Below the pieces are notes generated by a model. It saw only the letters and a program-made list of their open reading frames with translations. It had not been told where the DNA came from and searched no databases. A stretch of DNA of 64,000 bases, from NCBI RefSeq assembly GCF_052324685.1, contig NW_027506917.1, positions 620,001 through 684,000 on the forward strand, given 5' to 3'. Source of the stretch: Brachyhypopomus gauderio. Lineage: Eukaryota > Chordata > Actinopteri > Gymnotiformes > Hypopomidae. The translations under genes and the position numbers were made by a program. Positions 38,764 through 50,800 of the stretch are shown piece after piece; position 1 is the first letter of the stretch, and every line of letters begins with the position of its first letter.

Positions 38764-41509
38764 CACACACACACAAAATACGGACCGACATTCTAATGAA
38801 AGATTTCTGGAAGTAGGTAATACACCTTGTGAAATGCAACATAAGCAGGTTTTGTTCATGCTGTAGATCTGTTGAACTGGGGATTGTGAATATTCAAAAA
38901 AGCTTTTATAAGAAATGGAAGGATGTGTAATCAAATAACTGAATATGTAACACAATGACACAACATCTGCAAGTCACTTTAATTGACCAATAGGCTACTT
39001 TCTATATAACACATATTTTACATACATAAATACATCACTTGGTTCTGTTTGCTCTTCTGTACAGGATTGTGCATGTAAACATATAGACATGTAGAATTCT
39101 ACCAATGCAGGTGCAGGTTTTATTTATTTCTTTTTTTATTTTGTCACCTGCTGGTCCCAAATTAGTATTTGTAATTCTGTTTTGTCCACTCTAATAAAAA
39201 AAAACTTTTACACTCAGCACAGGTCAAACTTTATAAACCACTATAAAATGACATAGAATCATAAATCACAGATTTAAAAAGCCATAAAAATGCACGGAAT
39301 GATTCGTATGCTGTTATTTCACTTAAAGACTGAAACATTCATTATAACCTTTGGTAAGAGGCTACTGTCCACATTACCACAAACAAGGGAGCATCACAGG
39401 CAGGAGACAGAAATGTCAAGACAGAGGTCATAGGTCATGTTGGTCACATTCAGTTGTCTACCAGTATTAACAAGTGGAATAATAAACGACTCACACGGGG
39501 AGTCGGTGGGATGCGTGTGCAAGTAAAACGTGTTTTAATAAAGTGAGGAGGATAAAGTCGTAAATACGCACGGGAGGAAACAAACCAAAACCGAAATCTA
39601 ACAGAAAACGAAGCACGGAGACCAAGCAAACCGAACAGTGGACGCAGACGGTCGAAGGAGGAGGACAGACGTACTACAAGAACCGACATAGGAACAAGGG
39701 GCATAAATACACAGCCTAATTATCGCTAACGAGATAAACGGACCAACACTACCGACTGAAAAACGCACATGACCACAAATGAAAATGGAACTAAAGAAAA
39801 AAAAAAACAGCTGCCGAAGGTATCGCCATGGAAACATGACATCAGAGAACCGTGCAGGAGATGTCACGGGTCCCGAAGTGCAAAACAAATTCAACAAGAA
39901 ACTAAAAAGAAGATCAACACAATGACAGGACAGGACAGGACATGGAACAAAATGGACCAGAGACTGGACAGGATGTACTAGAGACTGAAGACAACATTGA
40001 AGGACAGAAGACGAGGGGAGGAACCGAAGGGGACAACAGATGTGGCAACAGACATAGACAGTCAGGACGCACTCAGAACGAGACACGGAGACCGAGAGGG
40101 GATCAATCATGGGGACAGGGATGGACGTGGACGCAGGGTTCAAGACAAAACCAGGAAGGGGGGACAGAAAGGACAACGGTGAAGCCAATGAAATGGCCAC
40201 AGGTGTGCTGTGGGGCGTTGCCACAGGTGTCTCCTCTGCAGAGCAGGAGACAGAAGACAGACGCTGGGAACAAGAAGCTGGTTAGCGTCTTCCACACCAG
40301 GAACAGGCCTCAGGTTTGGGGCAGAGACACACATGGAGAAAAGGGCCCCAGTGTGCTTCCTCAGGGCCCCCACATGGAGTGAGGCAGGCCCCACCCCTAG
40401 ACAAGGAGGGCGGACCAAGATCTGGCTGGCACATGGACTTAAAGCGAGCGAGTCAGAATGACGTGGTACGGGCCTGCCCCGTGCTTTTTGAACAGGGTGG
40501 CCACAGGAATTCAGGCAATCCAGACGATCCTGACAACGCAGCACTCCCCCAAGCCCAAAGTATCCTGTTTAAAACAGCTGTGTAAAGTGGTGCTACCTGG
40601 AGCTCCACTTTCCGCTGGAGCCATTGGACCGCAGAACGCAAAGCACAGAGATCCAAGCGAACAGAACAGCACATGTAAACAAGATAAGCCCAAAATAAGA
40701 CAGACCTGCAACAACAACCAAAAACGTAGACACAGAAACAAGGGGAGTAAACACACAGAACCGATGAACCTTAACGAGAAACATGGGGGGGGGGGGACGA
40801 TGACTAATGACTAAACAAAGAAAAGAAGTAAACAAAAACCAAAACACAGAACAAATGGCAAAGGTTGTGCCGTTGGAACCCGGACGCCACAGGAGGGTCT
40901 TCCGTGACGGGCCCAGTGCACATACCTGAGGTGCAGGAGACATGCAGCCTTATGGCAACACGAGCAGCTTAATGAGACCGAGGAGCGGGAGGCGATGGCG
41001 TGAAATGTCAGCCCAGTGTCTGTCTGCGCTGGGAGGACTGGGGGAGACTCCCACTTCCACAGAAGGGCTTGTCTGCAGCCTTTTCACTAGAGAGACATCA
41101 GAAATCCGACTTTCCCCTGGCACACCAGACCCTGGCCTTGCACACGCGGATCAGCGGAGTGGTTCAAAACATTCAGTGGTCGAGGAAGCTTGCCATGATG
41201 AGGTTCCCTCCGTGCCAAGGGAGGGGATGGTGCTTCCTTTCCTAAATCGCCCCCTTCCCCCCTCCAAACAGCTCCTCCACCGACAACCTCCACAACCACG
41301 ATGAGAACGACCACAAACGTCAACGTGCGGACGCACCGTAGGCCACGTTGCTTATTTTACACCAGCAAATGGAAACCCAGTCATGAGACATCATGCCCCT
41401 GGTGGGAAGTAGAGCTTTTCGGGCAGCGGTGAGTGGTTTCGAGCTTCTGGCCTGAGTGTCCTGGGACCGTTGGGGAGAGACGTGGACTCAGGGGCTTTGT
41501 CAGATGGGC
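38764..41509. other. intergenic sequence and vipr1 3' flank, with a doubled repeat
   Basis: No gene is supported. Two diverged copies of an A-rich repeat lie in the same orientation at about 39596-39745 and 40630-40790; shared pieces include AAGCAC-GAGA-CCAAGC-AAC-GAACAG, AACAAGGGG and TAACGAGA. The piece nearest vipr1 (about 41000-41509) is presumably its 3' UTR; no AATAAA was found on the minus strand there. Confidence 0.4.
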
Positions 41510-41749
41510 TCAGATGGTGGAGAAGTTGTCGGGGCAGCCTGAAGGTCGGTGGGTGCCGGGGCTGCACTTGGTCAGCATGGTGATCTGGGTGGCGTTGCCG
41601 TTGCTCACCAAAGATGGCTGCTGGTACCTGGTGTCAGTGTCCAGGAACCTCTGCATGTTCCACCGGCGCCATTTACGCTTGATCTCGGACTGCACCTGTG
41701 TGAAGGTGAAGGTGAAGGTGAAGAAGACAGGGACAGTTACGGAGAGGGG

Positions 41750-41830
<81 letters not shown>

Positions 41831-41926
41831 GGGGGGGAGGGAGAGAGAGTGGGGGAGGGAGAGAGAGGGGGTTGTGCGTGTGTGTGTGTGTGAGAGAGAG
41901 ATAGAGAAAGAGAGGCAGGGAGTGTA

Positions 41927-41990
<64 letters not shown>

Positions 41991-41994
41991 GGGA

Positions 41995-42032
<38 letters not shown>

Positions 42033-44704
42033 TGAATGTCATGCAAAGCGAGAGCGTTGAGATGAGAGGAGTGAATCAGAACACTCCTACACAAATAATT
42101 CACTTTGTAGAGAGTTAAGCTCATATTTCCTTTATTCACTTTCATGTTTTATCAGTTTACAGCAGCTAGCTTCAAGTTAACGGTTTCAAAAAGCACTGGG
42201 AGTTAGGGATTTGGAACAAAACAATTTCAAATGTCATCCAAATATCTATAAAATACCTGCAAACATATCTTACGGTACACAGTATTGTGTATCCAGACAA
42301 ATGCACAATGAATCAAACAGCTGACATTTTCCACCACTCACTTGGCAAAGGAATACACTCTTCTAACTCATGTGCTTGGTCACATGATCTTGACTGTGTC
42401 ACCAGTTCATTAAAGCTAAGATAAGTATAAAAAATGCTGTTTGTATTACCTCTCCGTTCAGGAAACAATATAGGACAGCAACACAGAAGCCCTAAGGGAG
42501 GAAGACAACAGTCAGAGGTGGATAAACAACACCGTGAAAAACACGTGCCCACGAGCCCAAACACAACAAGCCATTAGCATCATCTCTACTGCACACTGTT
42601 GACTGTTATTTAGTGGATACAGTTCTGTGCTATCGATTACCCTTGTACGTAAGTACATCTCAAAACATCGCTGTCAATGTGACACGCCCCCTAGTGGTCG
42701 ATTTCTCAAAACCATCATGGTGGGAAGATAAACTGTTGGATAAACTCATACGTTATCCTGTACATAAATTCACGATAACTTTTGAGTTACAGTGCATTGG
42801 GAGCTTTTACTTGAACTACCAATAATTGAAACAAGTATATTTATTCCTAATGGCTGGGTGACATTTATTCTGTACATAGATTTTACTGAACCCTAGGGGA
42901 AAAATCATTGGTGTAAAGATTTGTGAGGTCATGATTGTGTCATCATATAGACATGTTTGGTGCAACAACAAATAAGGTCAGTCTAGATGAAAGGAGGAGA
43001 GACCAGAATCACTGGATGTGTTTATCACCACCGCTGCTATTTGCTGTATTCTCATGGCATTTAGAGAATCCGCGAGAGATAAACAAACATGAGAGGAAAA
43101 TAAAGCATGTCTTGTGTTTGTGTTTCTGTGTGTGTGTTTCTGCATGCGTGAGCGTGAGAGAGAGTTAAAGTTCACTGTTGCATACCTGAAAAGAACCCAA
43201 GAGAACGTCAAACACCAGGCGCATGTAAGACTGTATGTGGTGGGGGATAAAGGCAAAAACGATGTAGTTTATTCCAAACAGAGGAATCAAGAGGAGCGTT
43301 GACTTTGCCAATCTCCTGCAAAGCACATATATATATCTATGAATATGAATATATATGAATATTGCACTTTTACCTTAGCTACATTTGCTCCAACACACTA
43401 AAAAAGGAATAAATCTTCATTAAAACATCAGATAGTTTTTCAGGTTCATAAAACTTGATTTTGGCCTCCAAGTATACTGACAAGTTCAAGAGGAACTCAC
43501 GAGTACTGGTGAGATTCACTTCTACCAATGTCCCTACAGTTGATCTTCTGCCGTAGGATGCGGATTATACATATGAAGAGAATGAAGTTCATCTGGAAGC
43601 AGACAGATCCAAGCCCAGCTTTAATCCAGCATAATAATCCTGGATTAAAATCAGTGTGAAAATACATTCAAGGTGGTGGAATTACCCAGCAACGCTGTGC
43701 ATACTGACCACGATTATTACCAAAATGGGGGTATTTATAATCCACCAGAGATCATCAATCATTTCCCAGCATCTATAAAAGAAAAAAACAAAACAACAGA
43801 GATCCAGTCGGTTGCTATAGTCCATGCAGGTGGAAGAGACTCAAGTCACCTTAATCTATCTGAAGTCTGAATTAGAGAAACTGTTGGGTACAATCAGTTT
43901 AATTAAAACACTGGAAATGCTCAGGTCAGATCCAGTCCAAATGACTCGCACACAGATCCAGTCCAAATGACTCACGCACTGAAACTGAGCTGATCAGAAC
44001 TCCATGTGTGCCACACCAGGACAGTAAACCTCACTTCTGTGACACGTGTATATGTCTGTCTTGTTTTTGAAAGGCTTGCTGGCATTGTCTATCTGGCACA
44101 AATGTCTATCCTGCAGATTAACCCTTGCAATGATCATCAATAAGCAATAATAATAATTCCCATGTAATTACAAAATCCACTCTGGCTCAAAAAAATATTC
44201 ACTAGCTGAAATCTCTATTGTAAAAATCTAATGATTTTCTGACCTTTCTGACCTTTCTATTTCTGACTATTGGATTCTTTATTGGATTGTAGTTAACAGG
44301 GAACTCCATCGTTCAATGTGCTTCAACGCTGAGCTAAAGGATCATGGGTAATGTGTCTCCTGTCCCTTTTAACAGACCTCTGGCCGCAAGAAACAGCATC
44401 CAATGAAGGTGGAGGATTCTCTGTTTGTTCTGTTTACACCAAAGTGCTGAAACGCACATGTTCATATACTGTCTTCTCAGACCAGGGCATGTGCAGCGTG
44501 TTTTCAGGAGTAAATATTTGTATGCAAAAAAGCTGATGTAAAAATACCAGTTTAAAAAAAACAACAGGGTAATATTAAAAAGAAAAAAAAAAGCATTAGA
44601 ACAGCAGTAACTTACCCAACGTTGTTTACGTAAGCTTTTGAGATGCTCCATGCAGTAATGAAGACTGCTGGAACTCCTGTAGACGTTTCAGGAAAAAAAA
44701 CACG

Positions 44705-44775
<71 letters not shown>

Positions 44776-44825
44776 GCACGCATGCGCACGCACACACACA
44801 CACACACGGACGCGCACGCACACGC

Positions 44826-44863
<38 letters not shown>

Positions 44864-47800
44864 TGTGGGCAGTGGCCAGCTAATGTTTAGCCTCTTTATT
44901 TTCATTTCACTTAACAGCTCAGTAGCACAAGGTTAATTGCGGCCTTAAATCAATGCTGGACCAAAAGAGTCTTTGATCGATTAACTTCTTCTTCTGTCAT
45001 TACTGTAACTGTAAGTGAGTGACTAACGCCTCTCATTGCTGTTCAGTAGGATGTCGGGTATAATACAGATTAGCCAACTGTCAAAATCAGATTCATAGTC
45101 ACAGACTAATTAGACGAGCTATTTTTTCTTAACAGCATCAAACAGCTTAATTTCACTAAACGTCCACGATGGCATCTGATGTAAGAGTGGGAAAACCTGG
45201 GAATGCTATATTTAAAGAATGAAAATTCTTCATGTGCACATTTCCTGAACTTATCAAAACACGGAGCGATTGTGGCTGCTCTCCCTGGTCGTTAAAATGT
45301 CGCTAATGTCATGGAAACCACAGCAACCATAAATCAGACATTTACTGTTGATCCATAAGCATACTCACCCCAGCCAATCAGAATGTACCACCAGAAGTAC
45401 TTCCTGTGTGAGAAGAAGGAGATTGCGAGGAGGGCGTGGAGGAAGAGGCCTTCCACCAGTAGCCAAAAGAAGCTGGCCATGACTCCGTACTGGAAAAAAA
45501 CCATCGCGGCTTTGCACCCCACCTGTAATAAACAGGTCTCTCAGTAAACTGAACACACACACTTGTGTACACAGACAAGACCGGGGCATCGTGTGTTAGC
45601 TACATGTTTATACACAGAGAAAGTTATTAGCATTTGCTAGCATAGGCAACCGTCTAATGGGGAAAGTAAACTAAGCAAACTTTAAGCAACAACTACTACT
45701 GCTTCCTGTTTGGATGTGTTGTTATTCTGTCAAATATTACACTTCTTTTTTTAACTCGACATTAGGTGAATTAAAGTTATGGCTTTTATGGTTTTGTATT
45801 TTTGATGTTTAGATGAAACCTCACAAAGATTCACATCTATCACCGCCATGTTTAGCAAGGATCATAGTTCATATAATGGAGTCATAAAGGATCAAGTCCA
45901 TTGTCCATTCGCGTCATTCTTTATCACTCTTTCGTTTCAAGGACACGTATTGATCAACGCTGATCAATACTTGGGTTTTCGTAGGGGTTATGAATGACCC
46001 CAGTAAAACCGAGGTTCTCCATGAGGCATTTATGGAGCTCTTTAATCTTGCCTGGTGTGTTGACGAGAGCTCGAGTGGCTCAGAGGGGGGACACTGGGGC
46101 ACCTGGACGTGACGTGATGGAGCTGACCCATTCTTCAGTCCAGCAGCTGTGTCCAGCTGACGCTGCGCTAAGTAGACTTAGCATGCTCGTTTATAAAGTA
46201 GACTAACATGCTCGTAAAACCACTTCATATAACACACACACACACATAGGCCTCCAAAACATTAACCCTTAGAGTGACCAAAAAGACTTTCTGTTCTTAA
46301 ACTCCTGTCGACTATAAGCTCTTCACATGATCGATTCGCGGTACGCGAGGCGGCTTGACCGCAGTAGGCCTTTGGTGCGTTCTGCTGCGTAACCCAGCGT
46401 AAACACAGGCTCTCTCCACACCCGGAGAGGGACACCATTAGCAGCCTATCCAAAGCCTCAGAAGGCTTGGACAAACAAGTCCAATGCCCTGCAGCGCGTC
46501 CAGATCAAGGAACATTTGATCAAGTGCCATTCAGAAAGTAAAGCCGAGTTAATGCGAGACAGCTCGGGCATGTGATGTAGCGCTGTTTGCTTCAGGGGAG
46601 GAACAGCTATGGTGAAGCTTCAGTCGTCAGAGTTTACCTAAGGGACAGGTCGTCTGGGGTTAGGTGAACAACAGGTCCACTGGAGGGAAAGGTATTTAGC
46701 TTGAAATGATTACTATAAAGATGAATTAAGATGAAGTAAGATGAATTAGAAACATATGGGGACAAAAGGCATCATAAAAGTCTTCTTACACAAGATATAA
46801 AGGCTTCATCAAATCTCTTGTGCCATAACTTCACTTCATATCACATAATAAAAGTTCCTCTTACAACTTTGAGAATCATATGGTCGTGTGGGGAAAAATC
46901 CTTGAAATTTCACCTGCATTTTTAAACATCATCAATCTGATTTGACCAGCTTCAGGTTCTCCGGTATTTACAGGACCATCATGAAGCCAGCTGTTGCTCA
47001 GGGCAGTCAGGTTTATAAATATATGACCCCTTGTGTTTAATAACTAGTGGAAAATCATTGGTGGCAGTAATGTAAACTGATCAGTTATATAAGCCACGCC
47101 TTCGTCACTTGTAATTAGACAGTGAGGTTAAATAATTTCGTAGCCCTTTCTTCAGGAAGCCGAGAGGGGCCAACCTGCTGTTGGCCGTCTCCTGTGGTGA
47201 AAATCAGAAACTTCAATGGTCAGATTTTGCTCCCTCCATTAAAGAACCCTCTAAAATATCAACCAGAAGGGGCAGGCACATACCCGGCAGCTAGTCCCTG
47301 TGTCCGTACCAACAGGCAGCTTTCACTGGTAACACAATCAGATAAAAACGTGGCCTATAGTATCAAAGAATATCTAAAGGTTTTTCAGTTTTATGAAACG
47401 GGTATATACAATATATTTCCCCATGAACTTTGTTGTTACTTTGAAGGGGAAATGATGAACTGCTGAGTGTCACCTCTGCCACAGGCCTGACGCTCCCTTT
47501 CGTGCTGTCAGACTGGTTTCTCATATTCTACGGGGCTCAGCAGAGAACTCTGGGGCAAAAGTAAAGCTGTAACTGCCTCCCACATTGATTCCAGATAAGA
47601 AATAGGGCCGTGAAATCATGAGGGGAAGCTCTAAAAGACTTCGCTACAGGTCTCGAATGAAATAAAACCCCTCTCGAGAAACGTAAACACATTACACACA
47701 CACACACAGACAAAGCATTGCTCCCCGATGCCTTTCCTGAAGAGCCAGTCACGCAGTCTCTGTTTCTTAAGAGCAGTGGGGTTTATGCTTTACTACTTAG

Positions 47801-50800
47801 TTTAAAAAACTGCTGTAACACAGATGTTGTAAAGATACAAACGCATTATTTAAGCACTTGGTGGCAAGAGCAATTGTCATAGGTATTGTCCCACACTTAC
47901 ATCCTATAAAACTAAATTCAGTTATCAAAGTAAGTTTCAGTAGTTATCAGTGGAGTTTAAAAATGACTACAGAAGATTACAAAGTAAACACACCTATTCA
48001 GACCACAGAAAAGGAGCTATACATATCTGTGCAGTAAGCCATATCTGTGTTTAAATAGTACAATATCAATTTTGCATTTAAATACAGATTAAGAATCCTT
48101 ATTTGGGAGTAGGTGGTAGTTTTAAGGCGAAGTAGTACTTTAGTATTTTGGCAGCAGCAGTGTTTCAGTATTTTAGCAGTAGTGTTTCAGTGTTTCAACA
48201 GCTATGTTTCAGTTTTTCAGCAGTAGAGCTTCAGTATTTCAGCAGTAATGCTTCAGTTTTTCAGCAGTAGAGCTTCAGTATTTTAGCAGTAACGCTTCAG
48301 TATTTCAGCAGTAATGCTTCAGTATTTCAGCAGTAGAGCTTCAGTATTTCAGCAGGAGCACTTCAGTACTGTATTTTCTCTGCAGGAGTGAACCTAAGCA
48401 ACATGCAAACATGCACTCAGCAGTCAGCCAGCTTCCAGGGCGAGGCAGCGTGTATCAGAAGCAGTCTATTAAACACAGCATGGAGGAGTCTGTGATAGGA
48501 AGCATCACAGCCTCAGACACAAACACCTCCAGGCAATGATTCAGCATCACCCAGAATGCGTCACAGCGGGACGATCACGCTAGTGATCTGTCTGTAAAAG
48601 CTGTGGTTGATCTCCTCCTGCACCGTTAACCTTCACGAATGGGTCCACAGGCAGGATACAAAGCAAGGCAGACAAACATGAAGATGAAGACATGGTGTTA
48701 CTCCTTACTGCATCGCCCATGGAAAATGAAGATGCAGAAGATCGGGGTCTCAGAGACATTAGCATGCTTTGTTTATGGTGTTACGGTAATGGGCTGTATG
48801 TTTCGAGTCATGATAGAGAATGAATGTGCGTCAAGCTCTCTGGGTATTCCTGAGGGCATGTCTGTTTGAGTACAGTAAAGCCCATGTAAACAAAAGGGCT
48901 TTAAAATACAAACTGTGAGTGAAAACTGATTCCCTGTCCGTCAGGTCTAAAACCGCTCAACAAGGTCATTATAAGCCAGTCACTACAAAGACGAGCAAAG
49001 CCATTAAACACGTTTCGGATGTTGAAAAGGAACTTACGGAACCTGGGTCGCACTCATCCGACTCCGCCACCCCGTACAGAACCACGTCCTTCATGATGAC
49101 CGAGATGGCCTTCAGGGTGAAGGCCAGGAACAGGTGGATGTGGATGTAGTTCCTCGTACAGTGGAGTTTCCTGCACAGAGACGCCAGGACGTCAGACATT
49201 TATGGGTTTTCCCGAACAGGCAAACGAAAGGTTAACCATACGCGTGGTAACTTTGATTTCTGCGACACGTATTCGTTTGGTTACATAACCGCTCCAGAGC
49301 CCGTCCAGGTCGGGGAGCGTCTGGTGCATGTTTGTTTCCTGTTACGAGATGACGCCGTGCTAGTCGGGGGCCTGTCTTCATGTTTAATTGAGTGCGTGAT
49401 GCTTTAAAAGCCACAACAGGAAGCTTCGCAAGACATGACTAGCAAACCGAGGTGTGTTATTGTGCCGTGTCAGTCTCAGCCTCTCTAACGTCCTGTCCAC
49501 TGAGACACAAGCTGTGAGACATTACATTCAGCTTAATTCTTTTACTGGAAGTTCTCCACTAGGGTCGGGGCATTAGTGCTGATTTTAACAGCGTGACTCA
49601 GTCTGGGTCTCTCACTGCGGCGTTTATTGTGATGTATAACCTGTCCTGTAAACTCACAGTGGCATCGCAGTAATGTAAACGCATGGCCATAACAGTAAAA
49701 GGTTTTAGCCACTCTCGGTGTTACTTCCTTAATAAACGCCATAATCAGAACTGGTGGGGGGGGTTCCCCTTACCTGAAAAAACACAAAATGAAGATGGCG
49801 ATGATAAGAGACATCAGAGACACGGTGTGGCCGATGGTGTATCCGATCCGCACTGATCCCAGGAACTGGCCCTGAACCAATGGCACACTCATGGTTACCA
49901 GGATGAATTCTGGTATAAACTGGCAACCACAGTTCCCAGCAACCTACATTCTGTCACTTAGTCTGTGTACAATATATGTATAATATACAGTACATGTGTG
50001 TTAATTATCCTGTCTGTTTATTGTTTGTACTGAGCAATTGCTAACAGGCAGGTGTCTGGAAATATGAATTCCAGTGCACCACGTTCTGGTAAGTTATGAT
50101 AACTGTGATCCCTTATTAGCTGGGAACAATTTAAGTGATTTCAGCCCTTTTTCCCAAAAAGCAGGTGAAAGCTTGTGCAGTCGTACATACCATGTCTTCA
50201 CCCTCCGTGAAGTTGAGGCTATAGCCACAGTTCTGTGCCACAACGCTGGGGTCTATTTCTGTCCAGCCATCCTGGGTACAGGCCTTTGATATGTTACCTA
50301 CAGAGAAAAGGCTCTGAATAGCTTATGGCCTTCTTCAAAGTTGTAAAACACCACAAAAACACCCAGCTGAATTATACTTGTAATTCACATGCTCGAGCTC
50401 CCCAAGCTTCAGTAGGAACACTTAAATTAAACAACAGATATAATGCTTCTCCTCAGTCAGCCGCGTGAACGTGTCAACCATCTAGTACGGCTCTCCACCA
50501 AGCCAAAGGCACAAAGGCAGCATGAATCAGGGTCTGCTGGCAAGCAAATGATTACCTCAGCAATCAAAGGACCCCAGACCCCTCTCCACAGTCACAGTTG
50601 AGAAAAAGCGCCTTTGATCAATTTGAAATAATTGCACTTTAAAATATCTTAGAATAAAGCAGCAAGTAAATTTCCCTCAGCTCTGAACAATTGTCTCCGT
50701 CGCCGTTGAGAGGCCCGGAACACTTTCTCATCTTTCCACATTTTCCGCCAACCCACACCCCCCCCCCCCCCCCCCCCCCCCACACACCATTTTAGAGCTA

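Noticed and set aside
41510..42145. 211-codon minus-strand frame reading through the last vipr1 intron
   Set aside because: Only 41510-41695 is the exon; the rest is microsatellite before a clear CACAG acceptor.
48150..48365. Regular short repeats recalling a CRISPR array
   Set aside because: The units are degenerate and directly adjoining without unique spacers, in a vertebrate intron.
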